Assembly: GCA_025774805.1 (NCBI GenBank) | Contig: JALGZR010000045.1 | Location: 1-26,691, forward strand | Source: a bacterium | GTDB taxonomy: Bacteria > ARS69 | Length of the DNA: 26,691 nucleotides | Reading direction: 5' to 3' | Shown: positions 7,789 to 15,155 of the stretch, one piece after another | Layout: each line of letters begins with the position of its first letter | Position numbering within the stretch: position 1 is the stretch's first letter | Made by a program: the position numbers and the translations under genes | The notes under the pieces: generated by a model | The model's database searches: none | Told to the model about the DNA's origin: nothing | The model's input: only the letters and a program-made list of their open reading frames with translations

Positions 7789-9948
7789 ATGGACCCGTTG
7801 CCTCGCCCTCGGTTCGATCGCCTCGGGCCCGCGGCACCTCTCCTCGTGCTTCTGGGCTCCGGCGCCGCGGCCGACACCCTGACGGACGCGACCATCTCGA
7901 TCGACGCCCGGGATCCGGCCGCGGTCGCGGTCACCCACCGGGTGACGTGGCGGGTGGACGACGCCGCGTTCCGGAAGGGGATCGAGTTCTTTCTCGCGCC
8001 GGAGGTCCGGGTGTCCGCCGTCGGGTCCGAGGGCGAGAGCCTTCCGCTCGATCGGCGCGACGTGCCCGGCGGAAACCTCGTGGGCTGGTCGGTCCGGCTG
8101 CCCTCCCCGCTCTCCTCGGGGGGCACTCGGGTCCTCGAGATCGAGACCGTCGTTCGACCGGAGGGAGGCCCCGGCATCCGTTCCGGTCCGGACGGAGGTC
8201 GGTTACTCCCCGGTTCGGGTTGGTTTCCCCGGCTCACCCCCGAAGCCGGCGAACGGGTCCCCCACTCCCTCTCGTTCGACCTCCCCGCCGGGATGACCGG
8301 GATCGCCGCGGGAACGGCGGGTTCGGCGGCGGAGCCGTGGGTGACCGACAATCCCGTGCGACCCTTCGCGAGCTGGGGACGGTGGACGCGGACGACGCCG
8401 GGAGAGGGGTTCGTCGCGTACCGGCGCGCGGAGAGCACGGGGGAGATCCCCCGGCTCGATCGGATCGCCTCCCTCCTTGACATCCTGGCCACGGGGGCCG
8501 GAGAAGCCGTCGGTGAAGGGAACTGGAAGCTCGTCGACGTCGGTGACGGAGTCCTCGCCGGCGGAGCCCGCACGCTGCTTTGGGACGAGAGTGCCTTCGG
8601 ATCCGAGTCGGACGAAGCGAAGCGCGCCCTCCTCGATCGCGATCTCGCGGGCGCGCTCGCGGCGTCCTACTGGGCGGAGTGCATGCGCTTCACCGGGGAG
8701 TACGCGGCCTGGATGTCGGGCGGAGTGACCCGCTATCTGGGGGATCTCGCGGCCATCGTTCACGACCGCGGCGACGAGACCATTCCGGTGGAAGCGCGCA
8801 TCATAGGATCCCGACGGGCCGCCTTCCTCGAAGGTCGCGGCGACGATCGACCGCTGCGCGGGTTGATCCCGGGCTCCGCGGAGACGGAGCGGCATCTGGA
8901 CACGCGCGGGGCCCTCGTGGCTCACACGCTGGCGGAATGCGCCTGGTCGAGAGGCGATTGGGTGGTGCTTCTCAACGTCTTCCGGCGGGAGCACCTGCAC
9001 GCCGCCGTCGACTGGGCCGCCCTGAAGGCCGCCGCGGCGGAGAGATTCTCCCTCCCGTTCCACGAGCTGGATCCTCTCCTGGACGGCACCGACCTGCCCG
9101 ACTTTCGGATCGTCGATCACGAACCCGAAGAGGGACGCCAGGGCCCCCGCTATCGGGTCGACGTCGAGAACGTCGGCCAGATCGCCGCGTCGGTCGACGT
9201 CGCCGCGTTCGCGGCCGACGGCGAGCTCATCTGGAACTCCCGCGTGTACGTGCCGGCCGGAGGGATGAGGAGCCAGCGATTCATCGAAGCGGGTCGGGTG
9301 GCCCGGATCGTGATCGATCCTCGCGGGCTGGTCCCCCAGCTCCGACTGGACGACGAGGTCGTCGAGCGGACGGGGGCGGGGAGCGGAGAGCCGTGGGTCC
9401 CCTCCTTCCGCTTCTCGACGTCGGCCTCACTCATCTTCGAGGTGCCCGACCTCACGATCGAGCTGAACGGGATCACGATCTCGGGCTTTCACGGAGCCCT
9501 TCAGAAGTGGCAGACCCCTCGCGGTCCGACCGGCGCCTCCCTGATCGGGGAGGGTAAGGTGACGATCGCTCCTCCCGGGGACCTCGCCGCAGACTTCCGG
9601 GAGAACACCGGAAGCGACCGGCTGACCTTCGACGTCGGCGACATCTGGATCCGATTCCCGCCGGCGAAGTGGGGCGAGATCGAGCCGCAGATCGGTAGCT
9701 ATGTCGGGGACTCCGCGGTTCCACCGCTGGTCCGCCGGGCGCGGGCCATCCATCGGAACGCCGCTCTCGACCACTACCAGCGGGGGATCCAGGCCCTGCT
9801 TCCCCCCCCCGGCGGCGCCCTGGCCTGTTTCGCGCTCGAAGGAGAGTCTCTCCGCTGCTTCCTCGCCCAACCGAATCCCGATGGAACGACGAGCATGCGC
9901 CTCTGGGATCACCCGGGGGGAGAGACGCTCTGGGAGAGCACCCGCTGA
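7789..9948 (+). CDS. Secreted M1 peptidase-like protein lacking the zinc motif
   Basis: A 719-residue exported protein. A signal peptide is likely (hydrophobic stretch near residues 13-25, then GAAADT). An N-terminal beta-rich domain (to about residue 200) resembles the first domain of M1 aminopeptidases. A helical part follows (about 230-430). Within it, residues 283-322 (ending AAWMSGGVTRYLGDLAAI) look like the M1 stretch that carries HExxH and then W-x-EGFA-x-Y. The zinc ligands are absent: ASYWAECMRF stands where HExxH would be, and GG replaces the ExG. The KGALVLH-like RGALVAHTLAE follows, then a beta-sandwich tail and an unclassified C-terminal region. It may therefore be a non-catalytic M1 relative, perhaps a scaffold or binder. 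The ATG has GGAGGGG upstream. Its stop overlaps the proposed CTG start of the next gene. Confidence 0.6.
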   Translation: MDPLPRPRFDRLGPAAPLLVLLGSGAAADTLTDATISIDARDPAAVAVTHRVTWRVDDAAFRKGIEFFLAPEVRVSAVGSEGESLPLDRRDVPGGNLVGWSVRLPSPLSSGGTRVLEIETVVRPEGGPGIRSGPDGGRLLPGSGWFPRLTPEAGERVPHSLSFDLPAGMTGIAAGTAGSAAEPWVTDNPVRPFASWGRWTRTTPGEGFVAYRRAESTGEIPRLDRIASLLDILATGAGEAVGEGNWKLVDVGDGVLAGGARTLLWDESAFGSESDEAKRALLDRDLAGALAASYWAECMRFTGEYAAWMSGGVTRYLGDLAAIVHDRGDETIPVEARIIGSRRAAFLEGRGDDRPLRGLIPGSAETERHLDTRGALVAHTLAECAWSRGDWVVLLNVFRREHLHAAVDWAALKAAAAERFSLPFHELDPLLDGTDLPDFRIVDHEPEEGRQGPRYRVDVENVGQIAASVDVAAFAADGELIWNSRVYVPAGGMRSQRFIEAGRVARIVIDPRGLVPQLRLDDEVVERTGAGSGEPWVPSFRFSTSASLIFEVPDLTIELNGITISGFHGALQKWQTPRGPTGASLIGEGKVTIAPPGDLAADFRENTGSDRLTFDVGDIWIRFPPAKWGEIEPQIGSYVGDSAVPPLVRRARAIHRNAALDHYQRGIQALLPPPGGALACFALEGESLRCFLAQPNPDGTTSMRLWDHPGGETLWESTR
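9932..9947 (+). promoter_or_regulatory. Ribosome site and CTG start of the lipoprotein gene
   Basis: GGGAGA (9932-9937) lies 7 nt before CTG at 9945-9947, which overlaps the stop TGA (9946-9948) of the upstream gene. Reading from this CTG gives a complete lipoprotein signal peptide ending in LVGC. The only standard in-frame start (GTG 9993) is inside the lipobox and would destroy the signal. Confidence 0.55.
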
Positions 9949-11069
9949 GGGCGCGAAGCGCGGGCGGAGTCCTCGTCCTGGCCCTGTCCCTCGTGGGCTG
10001 CGGCGGGGTGAAATCGTTTCGAGACTGTACGATGCCCGCCGCACTCGCCCCGGGCGCGATGAGGCACGACTCGGGGAGCGAGGCCGTCTTCCTCGCTGCG
10101 GACGACTTCGAGCTCCGCCCCGGCGGGCTTCGCCTGATCCACGCCGATCGCGCGGCCGTCGCCCCCCCGTTCTCCTGGACCGACGAGGCGGGGGAGACGG
10201 TCTCCCGCGGGAGCCTGGCCGGGCGGGTCGTCTGGATCAACCTCTGGGCCGATTGGTGTGCCACCTGCCGCGCCGAGTTCCCCGGCCTCCAGCGGATCCA
10301 CGACCGGCTCGCGGACCGCGGTCTCGCGCTGCTCGCCGTGTGCCGCAACTCCACGCGCTCCGGCTTCGAGGCGGCCGTCCGGAAGGATTGGCTCACGTTC
10401 CCCGCGATCGACGCGACGCGGGATTCGGACTTCCCCTTTCCCTTCGGGGCGTTTCCCACGAGCGTCGTCCTGGATCGCGCCGGTCGGGTGCGGGCCTACT
10501 GGCAGGGACACCGTTCTCTGGCGGCGGTCGAGACGCTGCTGCGGGATCTGCTCGCCGAGCCCCCGCGACCTCGCGGGCTCGAGCCGGGGGGGGACGGGAG
10601 CCCACGGCCCGCTTCGGTCGCCGACTCCACCCTCTCCCCCCGAGCGTCGGACTCGGTCGTACGGGCCTCTCTCGAGCTGCCGCGCGAGGAGGCCCCCCCC
10701 GGTGAGCTCGTGGAGGGGCGGCTCGTCCTCGACGTCGATCCGGGATGGCATCTCGTCGGCCCGGAGGATCCGGACCTCGCCTCACACCCCCTCGAGATCC
10801 GGATCGAGACGAGCTCCCCTCGGGCGGTCTTCGATCACCTCCGTCCGCTCCCGCGAGAGAGAGAGCTTGCCGGCCTCACCCGGTCGGTCTATTCGGGAAG
10901 AGTCGAGTTTCCGCTCTGGGGCTTCGTGCCGGCGGACGTGCCGCCGGGCCGGCCCCTCGCCCTCGCGGTCCGGACGACGCTTCAGGCGTGCAACGAGACG
11001 AGCTGCCTCCTTCCCGCCGAGATTCTCCTGTCCGGGAACGTCCGGGTCGCCGATCGTTCGGATCGGTGA
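9945..11069 (+). CDS. Lipoprotein: TlpA/ResA-like thioredoxin domain fused to a DsbD-alpha-like domain
   Basis: A predicted periplasm-facing lipoprotein of 374 residues. The first 20 residues form a lipoprotein signal with lipobox LVGC. Residues about 60-200 are a TlpA/ResA-type thioredoxin fold with WCATC (Cys105, Cys108) and a cis-Pro loop (FGAFPTSVVLD). After a Pro/Arg-rich linker, residues about 235-370 match the N-terminal domain of DsbD. They end in QACNETSC (Cys349, Cys354), where DsbD-alpha carries its two redox cysteines. The fusion would join an electron-accepting domain and an electron-delivering domain in one chain, normally fed by a CcdA/DsbD membrane partner not seen here. The start is CTG 9945, because no standard codon lies in frame before GTG 9993. 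It is coupled to the upstream M1-like gene, so the two may act together in the periplasm. Confidence 0.75.
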   Translation: MRARSAGGVLVLALSLVGCGGVKSFRDCTMPAALAPGAMRHDSGSEAVFLAADDFELRPGGLRLIHADRAAVAPPFSWTDEAGETVSRGSLAGRVVWINLWADWCATCRAEFPGLQRIHDRLADRGLALLAVCRNSTRSGFEAAVRKDWLTFPAIDATRDSDFPFPFGAFPTSVVLDRAGRVRAYWQGHRSLAAVETLLRDLLAEPPRPRGLEPGGDGSPRPASVADSTLSPRASDSVVRASLELPREEAPPGELVEGRLVLDVDPGWHLVGPEDPDLASHPLEIRIETSSPRAVFDHLRPLPRERELAGLTRSVYSGRVEFPLWGFVPADVPPGRPLALAVRTTLQACNETSCLLPAEILLSGNVRVADRSDR

Positions 11070-11080
11070 CAGGGTGGTCG

Positions 11081-11104
11081 TGACCCGCGGGGTTTGACCC
11101 GCGG
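11081..11104 (+). repeat. Short direct repeat in the gap before the histidine kinase
   Basis: The 10-mer TGACCCGCGG occurs at 11081-11090 and again at 11095-11104, a start-to-start distance of 14 bp. It lies just after the lipoprotein gene and upstream of an 18-bp palindrome. It could be a regulator site or chance in GC-rich DNA. Confidence 0.3.
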
Positions 11105-11127
11105 CAGGCCCGGCGCGCGCCGTTCGC

Positions 11128-11145
11128 CGGTCCCGGCCGGGACCG
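11128..11145. promoter_or_regulatory. Perfect 18-bp palindrome just upstream of the histidine kinase start
   Basis: The sequence reads the same on both strands with no loop: half-site CGGTCCCGG, and its complement follows. It ends 19 nt before the ATG at 11165. It could be an operator for control of the two-component genes, or fold in the mRNA beside the ribosome site. The palindrome is seen directly; function is inferred. Confidence 0.4.
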
Positions 11146-11164
11146 CTCCGCCTCCGGGGAGGCC

Positions 11165-12517
11165 ATGCCGAACGCCTCGGAAAGCCAGGACCCGACGGGC
11201 CGGGGAAGGGGGGCACTGCTCCTTCTCTTCCTCGCGCTGATCGTCGTGGTGATCAACGTCTCGAACTGGTTCGTCCTCTCCCGAGTCACCGCCTCGGTCG
11301 ACGAGGAGCTCGGGCTCCGTCTCGTCACGGTGGCCGCCTCCGCCGTGACGACCGCCACGCCGGAGCTTCTCCTCGATCCGGCGGTCGCCGGCGACGAGTA
11401 CGTGCGCCGGGTGCTCCGCGACATCGCGACCCGGCACGAGCTGGAGGACGTTTTCCTGGTGGACACGGACGGGGTCGTGCTCTTCGACCTCGGCGGGGAG
11501 ACGGTCGGCGAGAGGTCCGACCTCGTGGATCTCGAGTTCGCCTCGTTCACCCGGGCGGTGGCCGGCATCCCCGCGGCCTCGCCCTCGCTCGAGATCGGCG
11601 GCGACGTGCTGAAGGCGGGCTACGCCCCGGTCGAGGATTGGGATGGTACGGTGGAGGCGGTGATCGGCGTGACCGCGGGCGGCGGATTTCACGCGCGCGT
11701 TCCCGCCCTGCGGAGGACCCTGCTCGGGATCACGCTGGGAAGCGGAGCGCTGGTGATCCTGCTCGGCGCGCTCTTCTTCGGGATGAGCCGACGGCTCGCC
11801 CGCACGGAGACGGCGCTCGTCCGCGCCGAGACCCTGAGCGCGATGGGGATGATGGCGGCCGGCGTGGCGCACGAGGTCCGCAATCCGCTCGCGATCATCG
11901 CCGGCACGGCGGAGCGGCTCCGCCGCAAGTACGGAACCGGGATAGCCGAAGAGGATCCGCTGTTCGGCTTCATCCCGGAGGAGGTCGATCGCCTCAACGG
12001 AATCGTGAAGGGCTACCTCCGCTTCGCCCGAAACGAGCCGCTCGCATTCGTCGAGTGCGACCTCGCGAAGGCGGTCGAGCGGTCGGCCGGTCTCGTGGCC
12101 GACGAGTTCGCCGGCCGGGGCGTGACGGTGATGCGCGAGGGGTGCGAGGAGCCGGTGCCGGGGCGCGCCGATCCCCAGCGACTGCAGCAGGTGCTGCTCA
12201 ACCTGCTGCTGAACGGAGCCCAGGCGATGCCGGAGGGCGGAACGCTCCGGCTCGCGCTGGAGACGAAAGCGGAAGAAGTACGCATCCGCGTGTCCGACGA
12301 GGGGACCGGTCTCGACGATAAGCAGTTGAGAGGGGCGTTCACGCCCTTCTTCACCACGAAGGAGACGGGGTCGGGACTCGGCCTCGCGATGGCGAAACGG
12401 ATCGTGGAAGGACACGGCGGAACGATCGAGCTCGCGAACCGCCCGGAGGGCGGGGCGATCGTCACGGTTGTGATGCCCCGGCGCGCCCGGTTGCCGGAAG
12501 GGGCGGAGGAGAGCTGA
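11165..12517 (+). CDS. Membrane sensor histidine kinase, NtrB/PrsK-like
   Basis: A 450-residue inner-membrane histidine kinase. TM1 (about 16-38) and TM2 (about 182-204) enclose a roughly 145-residue periplasmic sensor region that looks PDC/Cache-like (FLVDTDGVVLFDLG near residue 100). No clear HAMP or PAS follows. The dimerisation helix carries the phospho-acceptor His236 in GVAHEVRNPL. The ATPase part shows the N box QQVLLNLLLNGAQAM, DEGTGLD (G1), FTPFFTTKETGSGLGLAM (F/G2) and a C-terminal PEGGAIVTVVMP. The style is that of NtrB-type kinases paired with sigma54 regulators. The ATG has GGGGAGG very close upstream. Its stop overlaps the regulator's ATG (TGATG), so the pair is translationally coupled. 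The ligand is unknown but would be sensed in the periplasm. Confidence 0.93.
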   Translation: MPNASESQDPTGRGRGALLLLFLALIVVVINVSNWFVLSRVTASVDEELGLRLVTVAASAVTTATPELLLDPAVAGDEYVRRVLRDIATRHELEDVFLVDTDGVVLFDLGGETVGERSDLVDLEFASFTRAVAGIPAASPSLEIGGDVLKAGYAPVEDWDGTVEAVIGVTAGGGFHARVPALRRTLLGITLGSGALVILLGALFFGMSRRLARTETALVRAETLSAMGMMAAGVAHEVRNPLAIIAGTAERLRRKYGTGIAEEDPLFGFIPEEVDRLNGIVKGYLRFARNEPLAFVECDLAKAVERSAGLVADEFAGRGVTVMREGCEEPVPGRADPQRLQQVLLNLLLNGAQAMPEGGTLRLALETKAEEVRIRVSDEGTGLDDKQLRGAFTPFFTTKETGSGLGLAMAKRIVEGHGGTIELANRPEGGAIVTVVMPRRARLPEGAEES

Positions 12518-13896
12518 TGGCATCGATCCTGGTCGTGGACGACGAGCGGAAGATCACCACGCTCCTCGAGGGGGAGCTGACCGACGCCGGCCACGAGGTG
12601 ACCGTGGCGAACGACGGGGATGACGCGATTCGCCGGCTCGGGACGAAGCGCTTCGACGTGGTGCTCACCGATCTCCGTCTCGGGGGGACCGACGGGCTCG
12701 AGGTTCTCCGCCGGGCGAGGGAGATCGACCCGGAGACCACGGTGCTCCTGATGACCGCATACGCCACGGTGCAGACCGCGGTCGCCGCGATGAAGGAGGG
12801 GGCCGCCGACTACCTCGAGAAGCCGCTGAACCTCGACAAGACTCGACGCGTCATTTCGCAGGCGCTCGAGTCGCGCCGGCTCGCGGAGGAGAACCGCCGT
12901 CTTCGGGAGAGGATGCTCGCGGGCGAGGTCGGAACGGACACGATGGTGCGGGGGAAGAGCGCGGCGATGCGCGACGTGATGGCCCTCGTCGAAAAAGTCG
13001 CGCCGAGCGAGGCGACGGTGCTCCTCACCGGCGAGAGCGGAACGGGGAAGGACGTCGTGGCCCGGGCGATCCACGAACTCAGCACGCGCCGGGAGCAGTC
13101 GCTCGTGACGGTGAACTGCGCCGCCCTGGCCGAGACGCTGCTGGAGTCGGAGCTCTTCGGGCACGAGAAGGGCGCGTTCACCGACGCCTCCGAGCGCAAG
13201 CTCGGATGGTTCGAGGTCGCGAAGGGGGGAACGATCTTCCTCGACGAGATCGGGGAGATGAAGCCCTCGACGCAGGCGAAGCTGCTTCGGGTGCTCGAGG
13301 ACCGGCGCTTCCACCGGCTCGGGGGCTCCACGATCATCGAGGCCGACGTCCGAATCGTGGCGGCGACGAATCGCGACCTCGAGCGGGAGATCGAGAGCGG
13401 ACGCTTCCGCGAGGACCTCTTCTATCGGCTCAACGTCTTTCCGATTCCGCTCCCTCCGCTGCGCGAGCGCCTCGACGATCTCGACGAGCTCTGCGATCAC
13501 TTCCTGAGGCGATGCCGGTACGCGGGTCCGGGGCTCGACCCGGAGGCGAGGGCGGCGCTGGCCGGGTACGACTGGCCCGGAAACCTGCGGGAGCTGCGCA
13601 ACGTGATCGAGCGCGCGGTCATCCTCGCGGGAGAGGGTCCGGTCACCACGGCCGAGATCCACATTCCGCGGCGGCAGCGGTCGAAGGCCGGGGAAGGGGG
13701 GGCCGCGGTGGCCGGAGAGGAGAGCGGGGGGGCCGGAGCCTCGAGCCTCGCGGCGGAAGAGGAGCGGATGATCCGGGAGGCCCTCGCGAGGGCGGGAGGC
13801 AACAAGTCGAAGGCCGCCCGAATCCTGGGAATCACCCGTCGGGCGCTCTACGGCCGCCTCGAGCGGTACGGAATCGAGGGCGGGGAGAAGGGGTGA
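12517..13896 (+). CDS. Sigma54-dependent response regulator, NtrC family
   Basis: A 459-residue activator with the full three-domain layout. The receiver (1-120) has acidic pocket residues Asp8/Asp9, phospho-acceptor Asp52 in VLTDLRL, and Lys in YLEKPL. The AAA+ domain (about 145-385) has Walker A GESGTGK at 172-178, the sigma54-contact loop at 219-224, Walker B TIFLDEIGEM and the FREDLFYRLNVFPI region. A Fis-type helix-turn-helix at the C-terminus contains NKSKAARILGITRRALYGRL. The contact loop reads GAFTDA instead of GAFTGA, a variant that also occurs in natural regulators. A long Gly/Ala-rich linker joins the AAA+ and DNA-binding domains. The protein would bind an upstream palindrome and use ATP to open sigma54 promoters; both a palindrome and such a promoter lie directly downstream of the gene. 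Confidence 0.95.
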   Translation: MASILVVDDERKITTLLEGELTDAGHEVTVANDGDDAIRRLGTKRFDVVLTDLRLGGTDGLEVLRRAREIDPETTVLLMTAYATVQTAVAAMKEGAADYLEKPLNLDKTRRVISQALESRRLAEENRRLRERMLAGEVGTDTMVRGKSAAMRDVMALVEKVAPSEATVLLTGESGTGKDVVARAIHELSTRREQSLVTVNCAALAETLLESELFGHEKGAFTDASERKLGWFEVAKGGTIFLDEIGEMKPSTQAKLLRVLEDRRFHRLGGSTIIEADVRIVAATNRDLEREIESGRFREDLFYRLNVFPIPLPPLRERLDDLDELCDHFLRRCRYAGPGLDPEARAALAGYDWPGNLRELRNVIERAVILAGEGPVTTAEIHIPRRQRSKAGEGGAAVAGEESGGAGASSLAAEEERMIREALARAGGNKSKAARILGITRRALYGRLERYGIEGGEKG

Positions 13897-13929
13897 TCCC
13901 GTCCGCGGCGCTGTCCTTGGGGGTCCGGA

Positions 13930-13949
13930 AGTGTCCCCTGGGGGACACT
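13930..13949. promoter_or_regulatory. Inverted repeat, likely activator binding site (UAS)
   Basis: Perfect 9-bp arms (AGTGTCCCC and GGGGACACT) are separated by 2 bp. The site starts 34 bp after the response regulator gene, and its centre is about 124 bp upstream of the start expected from the sigma54 promoter at 14037-14053. That is the usual distance for NtrC-family enhancers. An AT-rich stretch (about 13982-14016) lies between the two and could aid DNA bending. No T-run follows the arms, so a terminator is less likely. Confidence 0.65.
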
Positions 13950-14036
13950 CGGAGGCCGCCGCGGGCAAGCGCGAGGATTCGCAAAGTGTAACTTGTTAAC
14001 CCAAAAGGAGTTGTATCGAGCCGGCCATCCCCGCCG

Positions 14037-14053
14037 CTGGCACGCGAGCTGCA
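14037..14053 (+). promoter_or_regulatory. Sigma54 (-24/-12) promoter
   Basis: CTGGCACG-N4-CTGCA matches the sigma54 consensus YTGGCACGRNNNTTGCW at all but two positions. The key GG (14039-14040) and GC (14051-14052) have the required spacing. Transcription would start near 14064, about 40 nt before the ATG at 14103, with GAGGAGAGAG as the ribosome site. It follows a sigma54-type regulator gene on the same strand. Confidence 0.8.
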
Positions 14054-14102
14054 TGTCGTTGGGCTGAAGACCGCCCCGGATCGCCTCCGAGGAGAGAGAA
14101 CC

Positions 14103-15155
14103 ATGAGACGCCGACGCAAGCCCCCGCTCCGGACGCTCGTCGCGTGGACCGTCCTGCTCCTTCTGGCGTCGGGGAGCGCCGCGCCGGCGCAGACCGACTC
14201 GCGCCTCGGGGACCAGCTCCAGCGGACCGACGAGGCCCTGGCCCGGGCCGGCGAGATCGTGCGCGAGAGCGAGTCGCTCCGCGCCCGGGAGACCTTCGAG
14301 CAGGCGTTGAATCTCCAGAAGATCGCGTGGGAGAAGTTCCGCGAGCGCCAGCTCCTCGTCTCGGCCCGCCTCACCGGCGAGGCGCGGAATCTGGGCGCGC
14401 GGGCCGTCACCATGGCCCGGGAGGACGCGCAGCTCCGGGCCCGGGCCCGCCGCGAGGGGGAGGCGGCGGAGCTCGCTCTGCAGCGCGCGCGCGAGGAGCT
14501 CGGCCCCGCCGCGAGCCCCTCGGCCCGCCTCCTCTTGGAAAGGGCCCGCTCGCAGATCGAGCGGGGTCGGGTCCAGTTCCACGAGCAGCACTACGAAGCG
14601 GCCCTCCGCCTCGCGATCTCCGCGCAGCGACTCATCCGCCAGGCGCTCGGGGCGGGACTGAATGACGGCGCCCTCGGGTCCCGAGTTCTCCGGGAGCTCG
14701 AACGCACGGATCACCTGATCGATCGGGCGAGGACGATCGTCGGCGACGGCGACGATCCCGAGGCCCGCGAGCTCCTGGAGAGGGCCGCGGACCTCCAACA
14801 CAACGCCTGGAGCCACTACCGGGAGGGCCGCCATCGTGTCGCCCAGGCGACGACCCGGGAGGCCCGGAGCCTCCTTCAGCGGGCGGTGTCCCTCGTCCAG
14901 GGATCGGTGGACCCCGATCGAGTGGAGAGAGCGGTCGCGGAGACGGATCGGCTGCTCGGACGCGTCGCAGAGCTGGTGCGGGACTCCGGCGACGAGGGCG
15001 CGGCCCGGACGCTCGAGAACGCCCTCGAACAGCAGAGGCAGGCGAAGGACCTTCTGCGCGAGGGCCAGCTCCGGGCGGCGTTGGCCAAGACCCGCGTCGC
15101 CCGCCGGCTCGCCACGCGCGCCGCCGGCATGGTCGAGACGGGGGATTCGCGGTGA
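14103..15155 (+). CDS. Secreted helical protein with four tandem repeats
   Basis: I do not recognise this 350-residue protein. A signal peptide is clear: basic MRRRRK, a hydrophobic core near 12-22, then ASGSAAPAQ. The mature chain is almost all charged, amphipathic helix with very few Pro or Gly. Four related units can be aligned at residues about 39-105, 122-183, 197-267 and 275-345, with a period near 78. Each has a helix with an E-R-T-D or A-L-x-R-A pattern, a short break, then a long helix with Q-x-x-A-x-x-x-x-R-E-G/E-x, then an (A)LxxAxxARxLxxRA helix. The build recalls helical-hairpin or TPR-like scaffolds. It is the first gene after the sigma54 promoter, and its stop overlaps the start of the next gene, an outer-membrane barrel. 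A periplasmic partner of that barrel is the simplest guess. Confidence 0.8.
   Translation: MRRRRKPPLRTLVAWTVLLLLASGSAAPAQTDSRLGDQLQRTDEALARAGEIVRESESLRARETFEQALNLQKIAWEKFRERQLLVSARLTGEARNLGARAVTMAREDAQLRARARREGEAAELALQRAREELGPAASPSARLLLERARSQIERGRVQFHEQHYEAALRLAISAQRLIRQALGAGLNDGALGSRVLRELERTDHLIDRARTIVGDGDDPEARELLERAADLQHNAWSHYREGRHRVAQATTREARSLLQRAVSLVQGSVDPDRVERAVAETDRLLGRVAELVRDSGDEGAARTLENALEQQRQAKDLLREGQLRAALAKTRVARRLATRAAGMVETGDSR

Noticed and set aside
13930-13949. Inverted repeat as the terminator of the response regulator gene
   Set aside because: The loop is only 2 nt, there is no T-run after it, and it is placed well as an enhancer for the promoter downstream, so the operator reading is preferred.
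12013-13968. Minus-strand open frame of 651 codons opposite the kinase and regulator genes
   Set aside because: It is antisense to two genes with full catalytic motifs. Its translation is low-complexity, rich in Arg, Pro, Glu and His, as expected from the reverse of GC-rich coding DNA.
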